DNA from: Tetramitus jugosus | Taxonomy: Eukaryota > Heterolobosea > Eutetramitea > Acrasida > Vahlkampfiidae | Direction: 5' to 3' | NCBI GenBank assembly: GCA_937625935.1 | Contig: OW569364.1 | Coordinates: 310,001 to 374,000 of the forward strand | DNA length: 64,000 nt | Shown: one piece after another, positions 19,071 to 29,230 of the stretch | Numbering within the stretch: position 1 is the first letter of the stretch | Layout of the letters: each line of letters opens with the position of its first letter | The notes under the pieces: model-generated | Database searches by the model: none | Told to the model about the DNA's origin: nothing | Seen by the model: the letters and a program-made list of their open reading frames with translations, nothing else | Position numbers and translations under genes: made by a program

Positions 19071-20138
19071 ATGGCGCCCAATTTTAAAAACTCCTCTCCG
19101 GTTTCACACAAAAACACCAAAATGTCCTTTTCATTCAATTTTGTTGTGGATGATGCATGTGATGACATATCCATGAACTTGAACGATAATACTACGACGA
19201 CCAACAATGACAATGATAGCAGCACTTCTCAAGACCAAAATCTCCGACCCGCTCTCAAACATGAACTCACAGAGAAGCGCAGAGAACGAATTCATCGTTT
19301 GTTGACATCATCGAAGACTAAAGTGAACAAGGATGCACCTCTCAAGATTGACACAATCAAATTGCCCAATTATGATCGCCATGTCATTCGAAAGGTCACT
19401 CTACCCAAAATGAATGAATCTTTGCTTGTTTCATTGCTAAGGAATGATGATGATGAGAATGATGATGAGATTGATGAAGAAAAAGAACAAGGTGGTGGTG
19501 GTGGTGCGAGTGATTTTGCTCAAGAGCTCGAAAAATCAGATTTGATCACTGGTCGATATGAAGGTGGATTCAAGCTCTGGGAATGCAGTTTTGATATCAT
19601 TCAATGTCTCATTGGAAGAATGTCCAATGGTGATGATGATGATGATCGGTCATTGTTGAATGGAAAGAGAGTGTTGGAATGTGGTTGTGGTCATGGCTTA
19701 CCGGGACTGTTTGCCATCAAGGAGGGCGCAACAGTTGATTTTCAGGACTATAACAGTGAAGTCATTGAGAGTTTAACAATGATGAATGTCATGTTGACAG
19801 AGTCGTCGAGTGCAATTGAAAATAGTGCATTCTATTCTGGTGATTGGCAATCGTTGATGAGTATTGTTCCTGCGAATAGTTATGATTTGATTGTGACGAG
19901 TGATACGCTCTATCATACGAGCTCTCATGGCAAGCTCTATCGGTTTATGAAACATGTGTTGAAACCGGATGGAGAGATATTGGTGGCTGCAAAACGATAC
20001 TATTTTGGATGTGGTGGAAGCGTGCATGACTTTAAATTGTTGGTGGAGAGAGATGGTGCAATGAGTGTTCGTACAGTTCAGGAGTTTACAGATGGACAAT
20101 CCAATGTTCGTGAAATTTTATCATTGAAATTCATATGA
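19071..20138 (+). CDS. METTL18: Protein-histidine N-methyltransferase, METTL18/Hpm1 type
   Basis: 355 residues from the first ATG; an in-frame ATG 51 nt later (19122) begins 'MSFSFNFVVDD', very like the N-terminus of Hpm1/METTL18, and may be the real start. The family core follows a low-complexity region: 'SDLITGRYEGGFKLWECSFD', then motif I 'VLECGCGHGLPGLFA', 'VDFQDYNSEVIESLT' and 'YDLIVTSDTLYH'. The enzyme methylates a histidine of ribosomal protein uL3 in yeast and human. The FQDYN motif and GGFKLWEC block are diagnostic. Its stop is 6 nt from that of the convergent gene at 20145. Confidence 0.9.
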   Translation: MAPNFKNSSPVSHKNTKMSFSFNFVVDDACDDISMNLNDNTTTTNNDNDSSTSQDQNLRPALKHELTEKRRERIHRLLTSSKTKVNKDAPLKIDTIKLPNYDRHVIRKVTLPKMNESLLVSLLRNDDDENDDEIDEEKEQGGGGGASDFAQELEKSDLITGRYEGGFKLWECSFDIIQCLIGRMSNGDDDDDRSLLNGKRVLECGCGHGLPGLFAIKEGATVDFQDYNSEVIESLTMMNVMLTESSSAIENSAFYSGDWQSLMSIVPANSYDLIVTSDTLYHTSSHGKLYRFMKHVLKPDGEILVAAKRYYFGCGGSVHDFKLLVERDGAMSVRTVQEFTDGQSNVREILSLKFI

Positions 20139-20144
20139 TCGTCA

Positions 20145-21491
20145 TCAAGTAGAATCATGCGACCAGCATTGTTGGATACTGTGATTATAAACTTCGATAA
20201 TTTTGCGAAACATTGCTGGATCATTCCTAACTTTTTCTCTAATCTTTTTCATTTGTTCAACAGGATTATGGAGTTGAATATGCCCATTTCTTTCTAAACT
20301 TTCATCAATTTCTCTCAACAGCATAGAGATGATTCCTTTGGCTCCATCCGATTGAGCAATGATATCTACAATAATTTCACAACTTGCAATCATAAATGCT
20401 TCAGACACTTGAGAATCTCCTGAACTTTGTGTTTGAATGATTACATTCTTGCAAAAAAGTGAGATGACACAATGATGGAACGTTCCATTTTCCTCTAATC
20501 TCAGCTTGTTATGCTCTGCATACTTAATCAAGAGCTTTCCCGAAAGGAATACTATATCTGGGTTTGTGTTACCCAGTAGTCGAACAAAAATGTGATCAAT
20601 ATTCTGCTCCTTTATAGGTAAGATGTCTATCCCGAACATATAATCTAGCACCTTTAAACTAGAGTGAAGTATACTCGTTTCATTGCAGTTGGATAACAAT
20701 GTGACCACAACATCAAATGTATTCATGCACAATTTAGGATACCCTCTTGACATAGCTTGAAACTTACGGCAGAAACAAAGATAATCAAAGCAAAGTAGTA
20801 ACGCCACCAAGGATCGATCTTCCAACAAATCGGATTGGTTTTTTGAATGTTTGTAGAGTCTACCATACCGAGTCAACGAATCTACGATTGCAACTACTTC
20901 ATCTAAAGAGAACTGTGGAAGAGATAGACTGACGTTAGAAACTGTGCATCAAGCAAAAAGTAAAATGATGGATGCATACTTCATCTCGAATTTCTTTAAT
21001 CTTAAGCATACTTTGTACAAGCTCAATACACTGATGAACTACTTGAGAAGGAGCCCTCCGATTCTGTAATATTGAGAAGACACCCAGACGAAGCGATCTC
21101 TCGTGATACATGGATATACAAGCCTATGAATTCTGATGCTTAGAAGAGGTTCAAGATTAAAGAATTGTAACAAATAAGGACTTGCCTTTTCGTTGTGCTG
21201 ACCGAGGGCGTTCAACGCTTTAACAAGTGGAAGGATCAAATCCGTTTGCTCAAGGTTGCAAACCATGTCGGTATTCTGTTGCTCAAGAATGGAAGAGAAT
21301 TGATGTAAGATTTCATGCAATCGATCTTCTCTGAAAAAGTATTGCTTATTCAGTAGTATGGCCTTAATATATTCTTCTATGTGCTCCGGTAATGATGGAG
21401 GTCTGTTAGACCATTCAGGGTAGCTATCTGAACAACGATCAATGTCATCTCTCAATTGTTCAATATACGTACGAAGGTTGGATCCAAGCAT
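20145..21491 (-). CDS. Helical (armadillo-like) protein, unknown function
   Basis: Three exons: 21186-21491, 20980-21123 and 20145-20912. The first intron (21124-21185, 62 nt) appears to use a GC donor (AAAG|GCAAGT) with a normal AG acceptor; removing it opens a 48-codon exon that is otherwise interrupted. The second intron (20913-20979, 67 nt) is GT-AG. Both are phase 0. The 405-residue product is almost entirely alpha-helical with leucine-rich amphipathic helices ('LLLCFDYLCFC', 'VVVTLLSNCNETSILHSSLK'), resembling an ARM/HEAT array. No named family was recognised. Confidence 0.65.
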
Positions 21492-22056
21492 TGCAGAAAC
21501 TTGTTATCTTGTTCTTGTTTTCTTCAAGTAAAGATGTGTTATCTAGAATTTAACACTTACAAGGAACCTCCCTTTTTTAGAATACATGACATTCTTCGTC
21601 TTTGGTTGGATAGAGGCGGAACCAAAAGATCAGTGGGAAGTCTGCAGTAAATGTCTTCACTCAACGTCAGACAATGTAAGTAAGTATTCTGAATATCATC
21701 ATATCAAACAATCAATTTTTGAGCGTGCATGTGTTATTTATTGAAATTCATGTTTTTCGCAACAAATTCTTTTGGGACAAATAATGACGCTGTTATTTTC
21801 ACACAAACTGGTTGGATGACATCCTACGAAACAACCTGCAAAGAACATCTTTCTCTTTCCTAGGTCAAGCAAGAGTAAGAAAATGTCTAATCATGCCAGT
21901 GAATACACTCGAGTTCTCAACAGTCAACTTGGTTAATACCCCGCCAAATTCTCTTTTTCTTTGCGGAGGATTTCTAAGTAGCGGCGCAATTTTCGCAAGC
22001 AACACATTTTATCAACATCGCATTCAAATCAATAAATCTCACACCGTGTGCAACAA
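21492..22056. other. Divergent promoter region, 565 nt
   Basis: Separates the helical-protein gene (minus) from NDUFV2 (plus). Only short uninformative frames and AT-rich sequence were seen. No repeat or RNA gene was recognised. Confidence 0.5.
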
Positions 22057-23047
22057 ATGATGTTTCGTCAAGCAATAACGAAGATTGCCAGCAACAGCAG
22101 AAGACACATCTTCTCTCAATCCTCACCAAGAACATTGTTCACCAGCGCAAAGCCAATGCTCAGTGCTGATGTTAGCTTTAAGGTATGTTCGAAAAACACG
22201 CAAAGCTTCTTCTGTTTCTCCCACACAATCTATTATTGATTGTCAAATCCCAAAACTCACACTCTTGCCTCTCTTATTGTTTATCGATACCTCAATGAAA
22301 CATTGAAAAAAATCAAAAAATTCAACATTGTCAAAAAACACATAAACACAACAGCACCAAGATGAACAAAGCAACAACCCTGACACACCATTCGACTTTA
22401 GTCCAGTCATGTATGAAAAGGTGAAGCAAGTGCTTGCAAAGTACCCTGCAGCCAACAAGAAGAGTGGTATTATACCACTATTGGACTTGGCTCAACAAGA
22501 AAATGGAGGTTGGTTGTCATTGAGTGCCATGAACAAGGTTGCTGACATTTGTGGCGTCCCACCAATCAAGGTTTATGAAGTGGCCACTTTTTACTCCATG
22601 TTCAACCGTTCTCCTATTGGAAAATATCAAATTCAAGTCTGTGTCACTACACCTTGCATGATCACTGGATGCGATGACATTATTCGTGCCATTGAAAAGC
22701 ATTTGCACATTAAGCTTGGTGAGACTACGCAAGACAAGATGTTTACATTGGGTGAGATGGAATGCATGGGATGCTGTGTCAATGCACCAATGATTGTCGT
22801 CTCTGATTTCTCCAATCCTCCAAATTATAGCTACAACTTTTATGAGGATTTGACATGTGAGAAGGCGATTGAGATTATTGAAATGTTGAGAAGAGGTGAG
22901 AAGCCTGTTGTTGGATCACAAACTGGTAGACAATGGTCCGCTGGCATACAGGGAAAGACTACTCTACAATTCAATGGAAAGCCACCTGGTCCATACTGTA
23001 GAAATTTGGATGAGACTCCTGCTGCACCAAAACCTGCACAAAAGTAA
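22057..23047 (+). CDS. NDUFV2: NADH dehydrogenase flavoprotein 2 (complex I 24 kDa subunit)
   Basis: Two exons, 22057-22182 and 22355-23047, with a 172-nt GT-AG intron (phase 0). The first exon encodes a basic mitochondrial presequence ('MMFRQAITKIASNSRRHIFS'). Exon 2 opens with the conserved 'NNPDTPFDF' and continues with 'MNKVADICGVPPIKVYEVATFYSMFNR', shown here only as the motif VYEVATFYSMFNR. Four cysteines for the [2Fe-2S] cluster N1a are in 'QVCVTTPC' and 'GEMECMGCCVNAP'. The subunit sits in the matrix arm of complex I next to NDUFV1. Length (272 residues) is normal. Confidence 0.96.
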
Positions 23048-23201
23048 TTTGTTTTTAATCAAAGAGAAAGAATGAAAATGTGAAGAGGGAGCAACACAGT
23101 CTTGTGTGAATCTCTCTGAGGTGTACGTATTATGGGGATAGACATTGGCAAATGCTGAATTGAATGAGCATTACTTAGTAAAAACAAAACATTTAATTAA
23201 C

Positions 23202-24455
23202 TCAATCCGTTTGTTCGAGTTTTATCTTTTTGGCGGCTGGAACTTCACTTGGTTGATCAATGCCTTGTTCGTGCTCCTCTTCCTTCTTGATCTGTACAAC
23301 TTGATCAATCGAGCGCTTGTTGTTCGAACTGGGCAGAGGCTCTTCCTTTTCTTGCTTTACACTGTTGGATTGCCCCTCCTTCTTCACCTTCTCTGCTGGC
23401 TTGAAGAACCGATGCAATGTATTCTTCTTTCTGTATTCTTCCAGTTTCTGCAAACACTTGTAGTCGTTGTTTCCAGAATAATTTACAAAGTTGCTCACCT
23501 TGTAGTATGCGAGGTGATCCTTAGCAACAGGCTTTAGTAATTTCTTCAACTTTACAAGCTCTCCAAAATCAGACGCGTCTGCTGTCAGCCATGTTTCAAT
23601 ATCTTCTGGTGTCTCCAGTATAATGGGTATTCTGTCATGCAAGAACTCAATATCCGTATTGGCACTATCTGCCGTCAGTATCGTAAACGTGTACTGAGGC
23701 TCAGACTTCACCTGTTCGTCCTCCTTTTTTGGTTTCCATGGGTTGTACAGTGCCGCAAAGCACATCAACTTTTTCACTACACGCGTTGACTTGTTACTCT
23801 CTTCCTTCTTCAACTGCAATGATTCACTTTTTTCATCTTTCACATCGTCGTCACTCTTCATATGAATAAAATAGGCTTGTTTCGATGGTTTGTTCTCCCA
23901 CTCATAGAATCCATCGACAAAGCACACACAACGCTTTCCACTCATCAATGGCTTACTGAACATGGCCTTACTCAATACAGTCTCTGATCTCGCATTGATC
24001 AGATTACTGCTCCAAGTTTTTGCCTCGCTCTCTGTTTTGGCCACATGAGGATAGAGTCCCCATTTCATTGTTTGAATCACAAAGGCATTTGAGTCCTTGG
24101 AGTAGTGCACAACAGGTAACATGGAAGTTGGTCCTGCATTGTACGTTGGCTTGTATAGGTCTTGATCGATCCATTTTAGCAAATGAATGGCATCAGCACT
24201 TGCATCATTCTTGTTATTGTGATGAGAGAGGACTTGGGCATGAACATTGGAGAGTTGTTGAGAGTCGACACGCACCTGATTGACAATGAGGTTTTGGTTG
24301 TAGGAGCCGTTACTGTTGCCACTACCACCACCACCACCACTACTGGAGCTACCAAAGCTATTGTTGTTTTGTGGGGCAGATCTTCTGGGTAATTGTCTGG
24401 AAACGTCTTGTCGGAAGCGAGAAGCTTCGAGAGTAGATGCTGATCTTCCACACAT
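23202..24455 (-). CDS. HMCES: Abasic-site processing protein HMCES (SRAP domain)
   Basis: 417 residues. The SRAP hallmark is the N-terminal Met-Cys ('MCGR'), where Cys2 forms the covalent crosslink to an abasic site in single-stranded DNA. Other conserved blocks are 'MKWGLYPHVAK', 'LINARSETV', 'KRCVCFVDGFYEW' and 'HDRIPIILETPEDIETWL'. The C-terminal about 100 residues are Lys/Glu-rich and disordered. HMCES shields abasic sites at forks from error-prone repair; FANCM at 14 kb is another fork-protection gene, but the two are not adjacent. The start is fixed by the need for Cys at position 2. Confidence 0.95.
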   Translation of the reverse strand: MCGRSASTLEASRFRQDVSRQLPRRSAPQNNNSFGSSSSGGGGGSGNSNGSYNQNLIVNQVRVDSQQLSNVHAQVLSHHNNKNDASADAIHLLKWIDQDLYKPTYNAGPTSMLPVVHYSKDSNAFVIQTMKWGLYPHVAKTESEAKTWSSNLINARSETVLSKAMFSKPLMSGKRCVCFVDGFYEWENKPSKQAYFIHMKSDDDVKDEKSESLQLKKEESNKSTRVVKKLMCFAALYNPWKPKKEDEQVKSEPQYTFTILTADSANTDIEFLHDRIPIILETPEDIETWLTADASDFGELVKLKKLLKPVAKDHLAYYKVSNFVNYSGNNDYKCLQKLEEYRKKNTLHRFFKPAEKVKKEGQSNSVKQEKEEPLPSSNNKRSIDQVVQIKKEEEHEQGIDQPSEVPAAKKIKLEQTD

Positions 24456-24733
24456 TTTGTTACAATGTTGTTACTGAGAGTGTGACTGCTTTGCTTTCTT
24501 TGGGCTTGGATTGGCAGTTTGAAGAAAAAATTCCAGCGATTTGGGGAAGCGGTTTTCGAGGGAAAAATGGAAAACACTGACTGATGTTCGGTTGAACACT
24601 TGTCGAACTTATGGATGACAGCAGAAACACCGCTTGTTTTTGGTCCTGCATTCTTATCTGACGACGAAGTCAATCACAAAAGGCACTCCAACTCCTCCAA
24701 GCATTTTCACCAGAGTAACCAGGAAACGACACA

Positions 24734-27016
24734 ATGAAACTATTTGCCAGCTTTGGAACCAAGAAACAAGTCAAGAATGACCTGAAAGCTTTCGTTGGTG
24801 ACCTCACTCAAGAAGAAACAAGAGCAACTGATCAACACAGAACTCCACTCAACAATGACGCTTTAACAAGTGACGACGAAGACGAGGACCTCTACGACTT
24901 GGTCCAAAACGTCCAAAACACCCAAATTTCCTCCGACGAAGTTAATAACTCCGCGGATTGTAACAAAATTGAACTTGATGGCGCGAACACCAATGTACAA
25001 GAACTTGAAGCCAAAAAAACGCTGAAAGCAAACCAAAACAACACCCACCATACCAAAAACAACCCTAACCATAACATCAACCACAACCACAACAATAACA
25101 AGATGAATGATGACGTCCCAACTCCATTGAGCACTGGTTCCATTGACCTTGATGATATTGATCCTCAAGAGCTTGCTCGGTACATGAAGGAAATTGAGGA
25201 AGAAGAGAGATTGGAACTACTCCAAAAGAATAAAAAAAAGAATGGCACAAGTGATGAAGATGATGATGGTGACGACGTTGATGACGATGAAGAAGACGTT
25301 GATGGTATGGAAGATGATGAAGAAGTTGATGTGGATGATGACGATGATGATGATGATGACAATGTCATTATTTTGGACGATGAAGATGGTGAATATGATG
25401 GTGGTGGTGGCATATTCGATGACCAAGAAGTTCAAAACCTGTTGTCCTCTCGTGTCAAGGAATTTGAGATTCTAACAGTCAAGGAAATGGTTGCCAAACA
25501 AAACACTGAAGTGGCCAAGGTTTGTGAGTTGTTGGGCGTGACACCAGGTTTTGCTAGAGTACTCCTCCGAAAGTTCCAATGGAAGGAGGAAAAAATTACC
25601 AATCTGTTCTTGAACGAGGGCAGAGAAGCATTGTTGAATGAGGCTGGTCTATCACTAAAGGACGAAGACACACAACAATTGTTGAATTCTCAAGTCGTTG
25701 ACACTGCAGTCGTTGATGAAAATGAGGAGATTACCTGTGAGTTGTGCTATGATGATGTGTTGGTCAAGGACACTACGGCACTGCCATGTGGTCATCGCTT
25801 CTGTAACTCTTGTTGGAAGACATATGTCGAAATGAAGATTAATGAAGGTCAATCCAGAAGAGTCACATGCATGGGATTCAAGTGCGAGAGCATGGCTGAT
25901 GAAGTCATTGTTGGAAAGTTTATCTCTGGTGCTCTGAAGAAAAAGTACAAGCAATCCATTGCCGAGAGCTTTGTGGAAGACAACAAGAATGCCAAGTGGT
26001 GCCCTGGTAAGCATTGTGGACGATGTGTCATTGTCTCTATTCCTCCAACCACTCCACTGGAAGTCAAGTGCAACTGTGGAGAAGAATTCTGTTTTGCCTG
26101 TTCTGCAGAGCACCATTTGCCTTGCTCTTGTGATATGCTCAAGAAGTGGCTAAAGAAGTGTGAGGATGATAGTGAGACCTCCAATTGGCTAAACAGCAAC
26201 ACAAAGGACTGTCCAAAATGCAGCAAGCCTATTGAAAAGAATGGTGGTTGTAATCATATGAGTTGTCCTTGTGGTCATCATTTTTGCTGGGTGTGCAGCG
26301 GTGACTTCGATTATAAGACATACAGTCACTCTTGTGGTAGATACCAAGAAGATGACTCCACGGAGAGTGCCAGAAAGAGTCTAGAGAAATATCTGCATTA
26401 TTATAACCATTGGAAGGCACACAGCGATTCCAGAAAGCTAGAAAAGGACACCAGAGAAAGCATCAAAGAGAAGGTTCATGCAATGATCACAGCCAGACCA
26501 AATTCTGGTGCTATTGAGGCTCAATGGATGGAGCAAGGTGTCGAAGTGTTGTTCAACTGTAGAAAGGCCCTCCAATATTCTTATGCCTTTGGTTATTACT
26601 TGTTTGATGAATCTACTTCTGATAGACCAAAGGGTGTTCGTAAATTCCAGGGCGCTCAAAAGAAGATTGCACAAACTCTGTTTGAGGACAATCAACAGGA
26701 ACTTGAGAATACAACTGAAAAGTTGAGTCACTTGTTGGAGAGAGAGATGGAGGACATGTTCGACGAGCATGTCAAGAAAGATATCATGGGTGTTTCTGTT
26801 CTGGCAGATCGAAGATTGCTTGCTCTGTTTGATGTAATTCGAGCTGAGCTCTTGGAGAACGAGAATTCTATACCAAGAGCAAAGAGTGTACTCGGTTCCT
26901 CTTCTGTATCTGTTATGGCCTCCATGACCTCTTTTGGACAGGCAACGACTACGCCTATGCACAAAGATGAGGAAGAAGATATTCAGATGGCTATTCAACT
27001 CTCATTGTTGCAATAA
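24734..27016 (+). CDS. RBR E3 ubiquitin ligase, Ariadne type, with C-terminal UIM-like motif
   Basis: 760 residues, intronless. A long Asn/Asp-rich N-terminal region is followed by a UBA-like segment ('FARVLLRKFQWKEEKITNLF'). Then come RING1 ('CELCYDDVLVKDTTALPCGHRFC'; key C-x2-C and CGH-xx-C), IBR ('WCPGKHCGRCVIV', 'CNCGEEFCFAC') and RING2 ('CPKCSKPIEKNGGCNHMSC') with the catalytic Cys at residue 506. A helical Ariadne domain closes the array. RBR enzymes form a ubiquitin thioester on RING2 before transfer; Ariadne members work with neddylated cullin ligases. The last 15 residues ('EEDIQMAIQLSLLQ') match a ubiquitin-interacting motif, not usual in Ariadne proteins. Confidence 0.93.
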   Translation: MKLFASFGTKKQVKNDLKAFVGDLTQEETRATDQHRTPLNNDALTSDDEDEDLYDLVQNVQNTQISSDEVNNSADCNKIELDGANTNVQELEAKKTLKANQNNTHHTKNNPNHNINHNHNNNKMNDDVPTPLSTGSIDLDDIDPQELARYMKEIEEEERLELLQKNKKKNGTSDEDDDGDDVDDDEEDVDGMEDDEEVDVDDDDDDDDDNVIILDDEDGEYDGGGGIFDDQEVQNLLSSRVKEFEILTVKEMVAKQNTEVAKVCELLGVTPGFARVLLRKFQWKEEKITNLFLNEGREALLNEAGLSLKDEDTQQLLNSQVVDTAVVDENEEITCELCYDDVLVKDTTALPCGHRFCNSCWKTYVEMKINEGQSRRVTCMGFKCESMADEVIVGKFISGALKKKYKQSIAESFVEDNKNAKWCPGKHCGRCVIVSIPPTTPLEVKCNCGEEFCFACSAEHHLPCSCDMLKKWLKKCEDDSETSNWLNSNTKDCPKCSKPIEKNGGCNHMSCPCGHHFCWVCSGDFDYKTYSHSCGRYQEDDSTESARKSLEKYLHYYNHWKAHSDSRKLEKDTRESIKEKVHAMITARPNSGAIEAQWMEQGVEVLFNCRKALQYSYAFGYYLFDESTSDRPKGVRKFQGAQKKIAQTLFEDNQQELENTTEKLSHLLEREMEDMFDEHVKKDIMGVSVLADRRLLALFDVIRAELLENENSIPRAKSVLGSSSVSVMASMTSFGQATTTPMHKDEEEDIQMAIQLSLLQ

Positions 27017-27083
27017 AGCACTTATTATGTACAGTAATTTATCATAAACTTTACGTATAATATTATTATGTGGTTTCAGTAAC

Positions 27084-29147
27084 TTACAAAACCAACAATG
27101 TTGACACTAAGACAAGCAAAAGGAAGATAGAGTGAGCGAGTTGTGGGGCATTGCTTGCAACTGGATCCGTTGCCTTGAGACGAATGTCCGGTACCCTCTC
27201 ATCACCACACAACAAATCATAACCATCATTCGGACAGTCAACGTAGCCTGCATATCCAATCGGCAGACCAGTTGTAATTCGCTTGTAGCTTTGATCTTCT
27301 GGGCATTGAATGGTAAGTCCAGCAAGGACAATGGAGAGTCTGTTGTTGTCGCACTTGTATCTGTAACACCTAGCATCTTGGCCAAAGTCTCCTTGATTAA
27401 TAAAGATACGAGAAGCCACATTCGAATGGAAACATGCAGATTTTTCACCAAAATACTCTCCTTCTACTCGAGTCTTGATGTTATTTGGGTTTCTGCAATC
27501 TAAATCATCGGAAGCATTCAATGCTTTCGATCTCTGAATCATAGGGCAATAATCTGTGAGTGCACTTCTTCCACCAAGAGATGTCTTCTCAAAGTGTTGG
27601 TATTGTGTAGGTAGGGGCGAAGTGTAGGACACAATGTTACACACACCGACACTCGTGAGATCACTCGTGCAAAAGTTAGCTGATACGTCGTTCAAACCAC
27701 ACGAGTAACCCACATGAGTCATATAGTTGTTCCAGTGTTCACATCTCTTTGTTGGATCAGTCATTGTACAACCAGTGTTTCTGCCCCATGTCATCACCTC
27801 GGCTTTGCTCCAGTCAGTCACGTTGTACCATCCAGAGTCCTCCAATAGAGCAAGCGTCAGTTTGGAGAAGGCATAATATGAGGTGAACGCCAAGTAATCA
27901 CTGGATCCAGTCATCATTTCATTCATAAAGAGACGCATCTCCCAATGAGCACTACTAGTTGCAGCAGATCCATACTCTTCTAGATCAGCCCCTGTTACTT
28001 CAGAACAGTTGAAATGATCCTTGACATATTGAGCCACACGTGGTGTCACAAGTCGCAAGTTCTCTGTTAGTACGATATTGGAGTCATAACCAGTAATGCT
28101 CTTTTGAATCACAATCGTAGGAGAAGTGCGTTTCACTCCCGTTTCATCCACAAAGCTATCATAGAGAGCTGGACTGAATGCAAGCACGTGCATGAGCTCA
28201 TGTCTCACAATCCTATAGTTTGTGTCATCATTGAGCACATTGACCGGATGAAGGTTCAAAATACCGAGAACAGGCCTTCCAAACACTGGTTCTGCCTTAC
28301 AATGGAAAGCATATCCACCACTGATACCACTTCCACTTCTTCTGGGTCTCATGTACACGAGAATGGCCAAATCTGTTTCATTGGCACGCAGCCCGTTCGT
28401 GAGCAGATCATCAGGAAGGTAGTAGAGTGCTCTTCTGTCATCTTGACAAACGGCATTGTCGAATGAAAAGTCAGCACCTGTGCGACGCACTTGCAGCAGT
28501 GACTCATATTCGTCCTTTAGCTTTGGAATGACCGTGTTCTTCATGTATTCAATCTTTTCATTCGTGATGACCATGTTAGCTTTGCATAGCTCCCAACAGT
28601 TATCAGAGATTAGATAGCCAGAAGCGTCTTTTTGACCACAGTACACGTTATTGGTTGGAGGTATACCCATGGCAACATATTCGCCTTCCTTTGTGCACGA
28701 ACGCAAGAGAGCCTTGTCATCATACAGTGCATCTAAATAAAATGTGATGCGCAAGTTATTGAAGGTTGTAACCGTAGTTTGCCGCAATTGCGCCAGTTTT
28801 CTTTTTTGGCGCGAAGAAAAATCCCTATCTTCCGACGAAGAGAACAAATGGTCATCTTGTGGTTCAAGCTTAAGTGGTACAGGTATTCTTTGTATCTGTC
28901 TAACGACTTCACTGTTTGCAATTTGACTATGAATGCAATTGTGGTGGCTGTGATGATCATGGTCGTGGTTGTGATCCTTTTCGTCTTCCGTTGACAGGTG
29001 AAGTTTCCTGTCAGGTGGAATTAAGCGGGGTTGCTCAATGTTGCTCGGTGATGATGAGGCGATGATCATGGAAAAAGTCAAGAGAAGAACTAGACTCATA
29101 ATGAGTAGTGATAGCACTAGAGAGCTTCTCCTCAAGATGAACATCAT
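27084..29147 (-). CDS. Leishmanolysin-like (GP63, M8) metalloprotease
   Basis: 687 residues. A signal peptide ('RRSSLVLSLLIMSLVLLLTF') is followed by a His/Asp-rich propeptide-like region. The zinc site HELMH lies at residues 316-320, with the distant third ligand in 'SSAHWEMRLFMNEMMTG', the spacing and sequence used by leishmanolysins; a Met-turn is plausible within or after it. Many cysteines support a secreted fold. The C-terminus ends in a hydrophobic stretch ('SIFLLLVLVSTLLVL') with no charged tail, consistent with GPI anchoring. The family degrades extracellular or phagosomal protein; the function here is inferred. The Gly usually following the third zinc-box position is Ala. Confidence 0.92.
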   Translation of the reverse strand: MMFILRRSSLVLSLLIMSLVLLLTFSMIIASSSPSNIEQPRLIPPDRKLHLSTEDEKDHNHDHDHHSHHNCIHSQIANSEVVRQIQRIPVPLKLEPQDDHLFSSSEDRDFSSRQKRKLAQLRQTTVTTFNNLRITFYLDALYDDKALLRSCTKEGEYVAMGIPPTNNVYCGQKDASGYLISDNCWELCKANMVITNEKIEYMKNTVIPKLKDEYESLLQVRRTGADFSFDNAVCQDDRRALYYLPDDLLTNGLRANETDLAILVYMRPRRSGSGISGGYAFHCKAEPVFGRPVLGILNLHPVNVLNDDTNYRIVRHELMHVLAFSPALYDSFVDETGVKRTSPTIVIQKSITGYDSNIVLTENLRLVTPRVAQYVKDHFNCSEVTGADLEEYGSAATSSAHWEMRLFMNEMMTGSSDYLAFTSYYAFSKLTLALLEDSGWYNVTDWSKAEVMTWGRNTGCTMTDPTKRCEHWNNYMTHVGYSCGLNDVSANFCTSDLTSVGVCNIVSYTSPLPTQYQHFEKTSLGGRSALTDYCPMIQRSKALNASDDLDCRNPNNIKTRVEGEYFGEKSACFHSNVASRIFINQGDFGQDARCYRYKCDNNRLSIVLAGLTIQCPEDQSYKRITTGLPIGYAGYVDCPNDGYDLLCGDERVPDIRLKATDPVASNAPQLAHSIFLLLVLVSTLLVL

Positions 29148-29230
29148 TTCGTCGTGTGATTTTTCGTTTTTTACTATTTTTTGGCCGAATACAGATGACA
29201 GGTGCTTGACGAGTATTATTCTCGTGACGG

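Noticed and set aside
24460..24651. Minus-strand frames upstream of the HMCES start
   Set aside because: SRAP proteins require Cys at position 2 after Met removal, so the start at 24455 is fixed and the upstream frames are leader or promoter.
25165..25435. Minus-strand poly-Ser and poly-Ile frames in the Ariadne gene
   Set aside because: Arise from the GAT/GAC repeats that encode the Asp-rich region on the plus strand.
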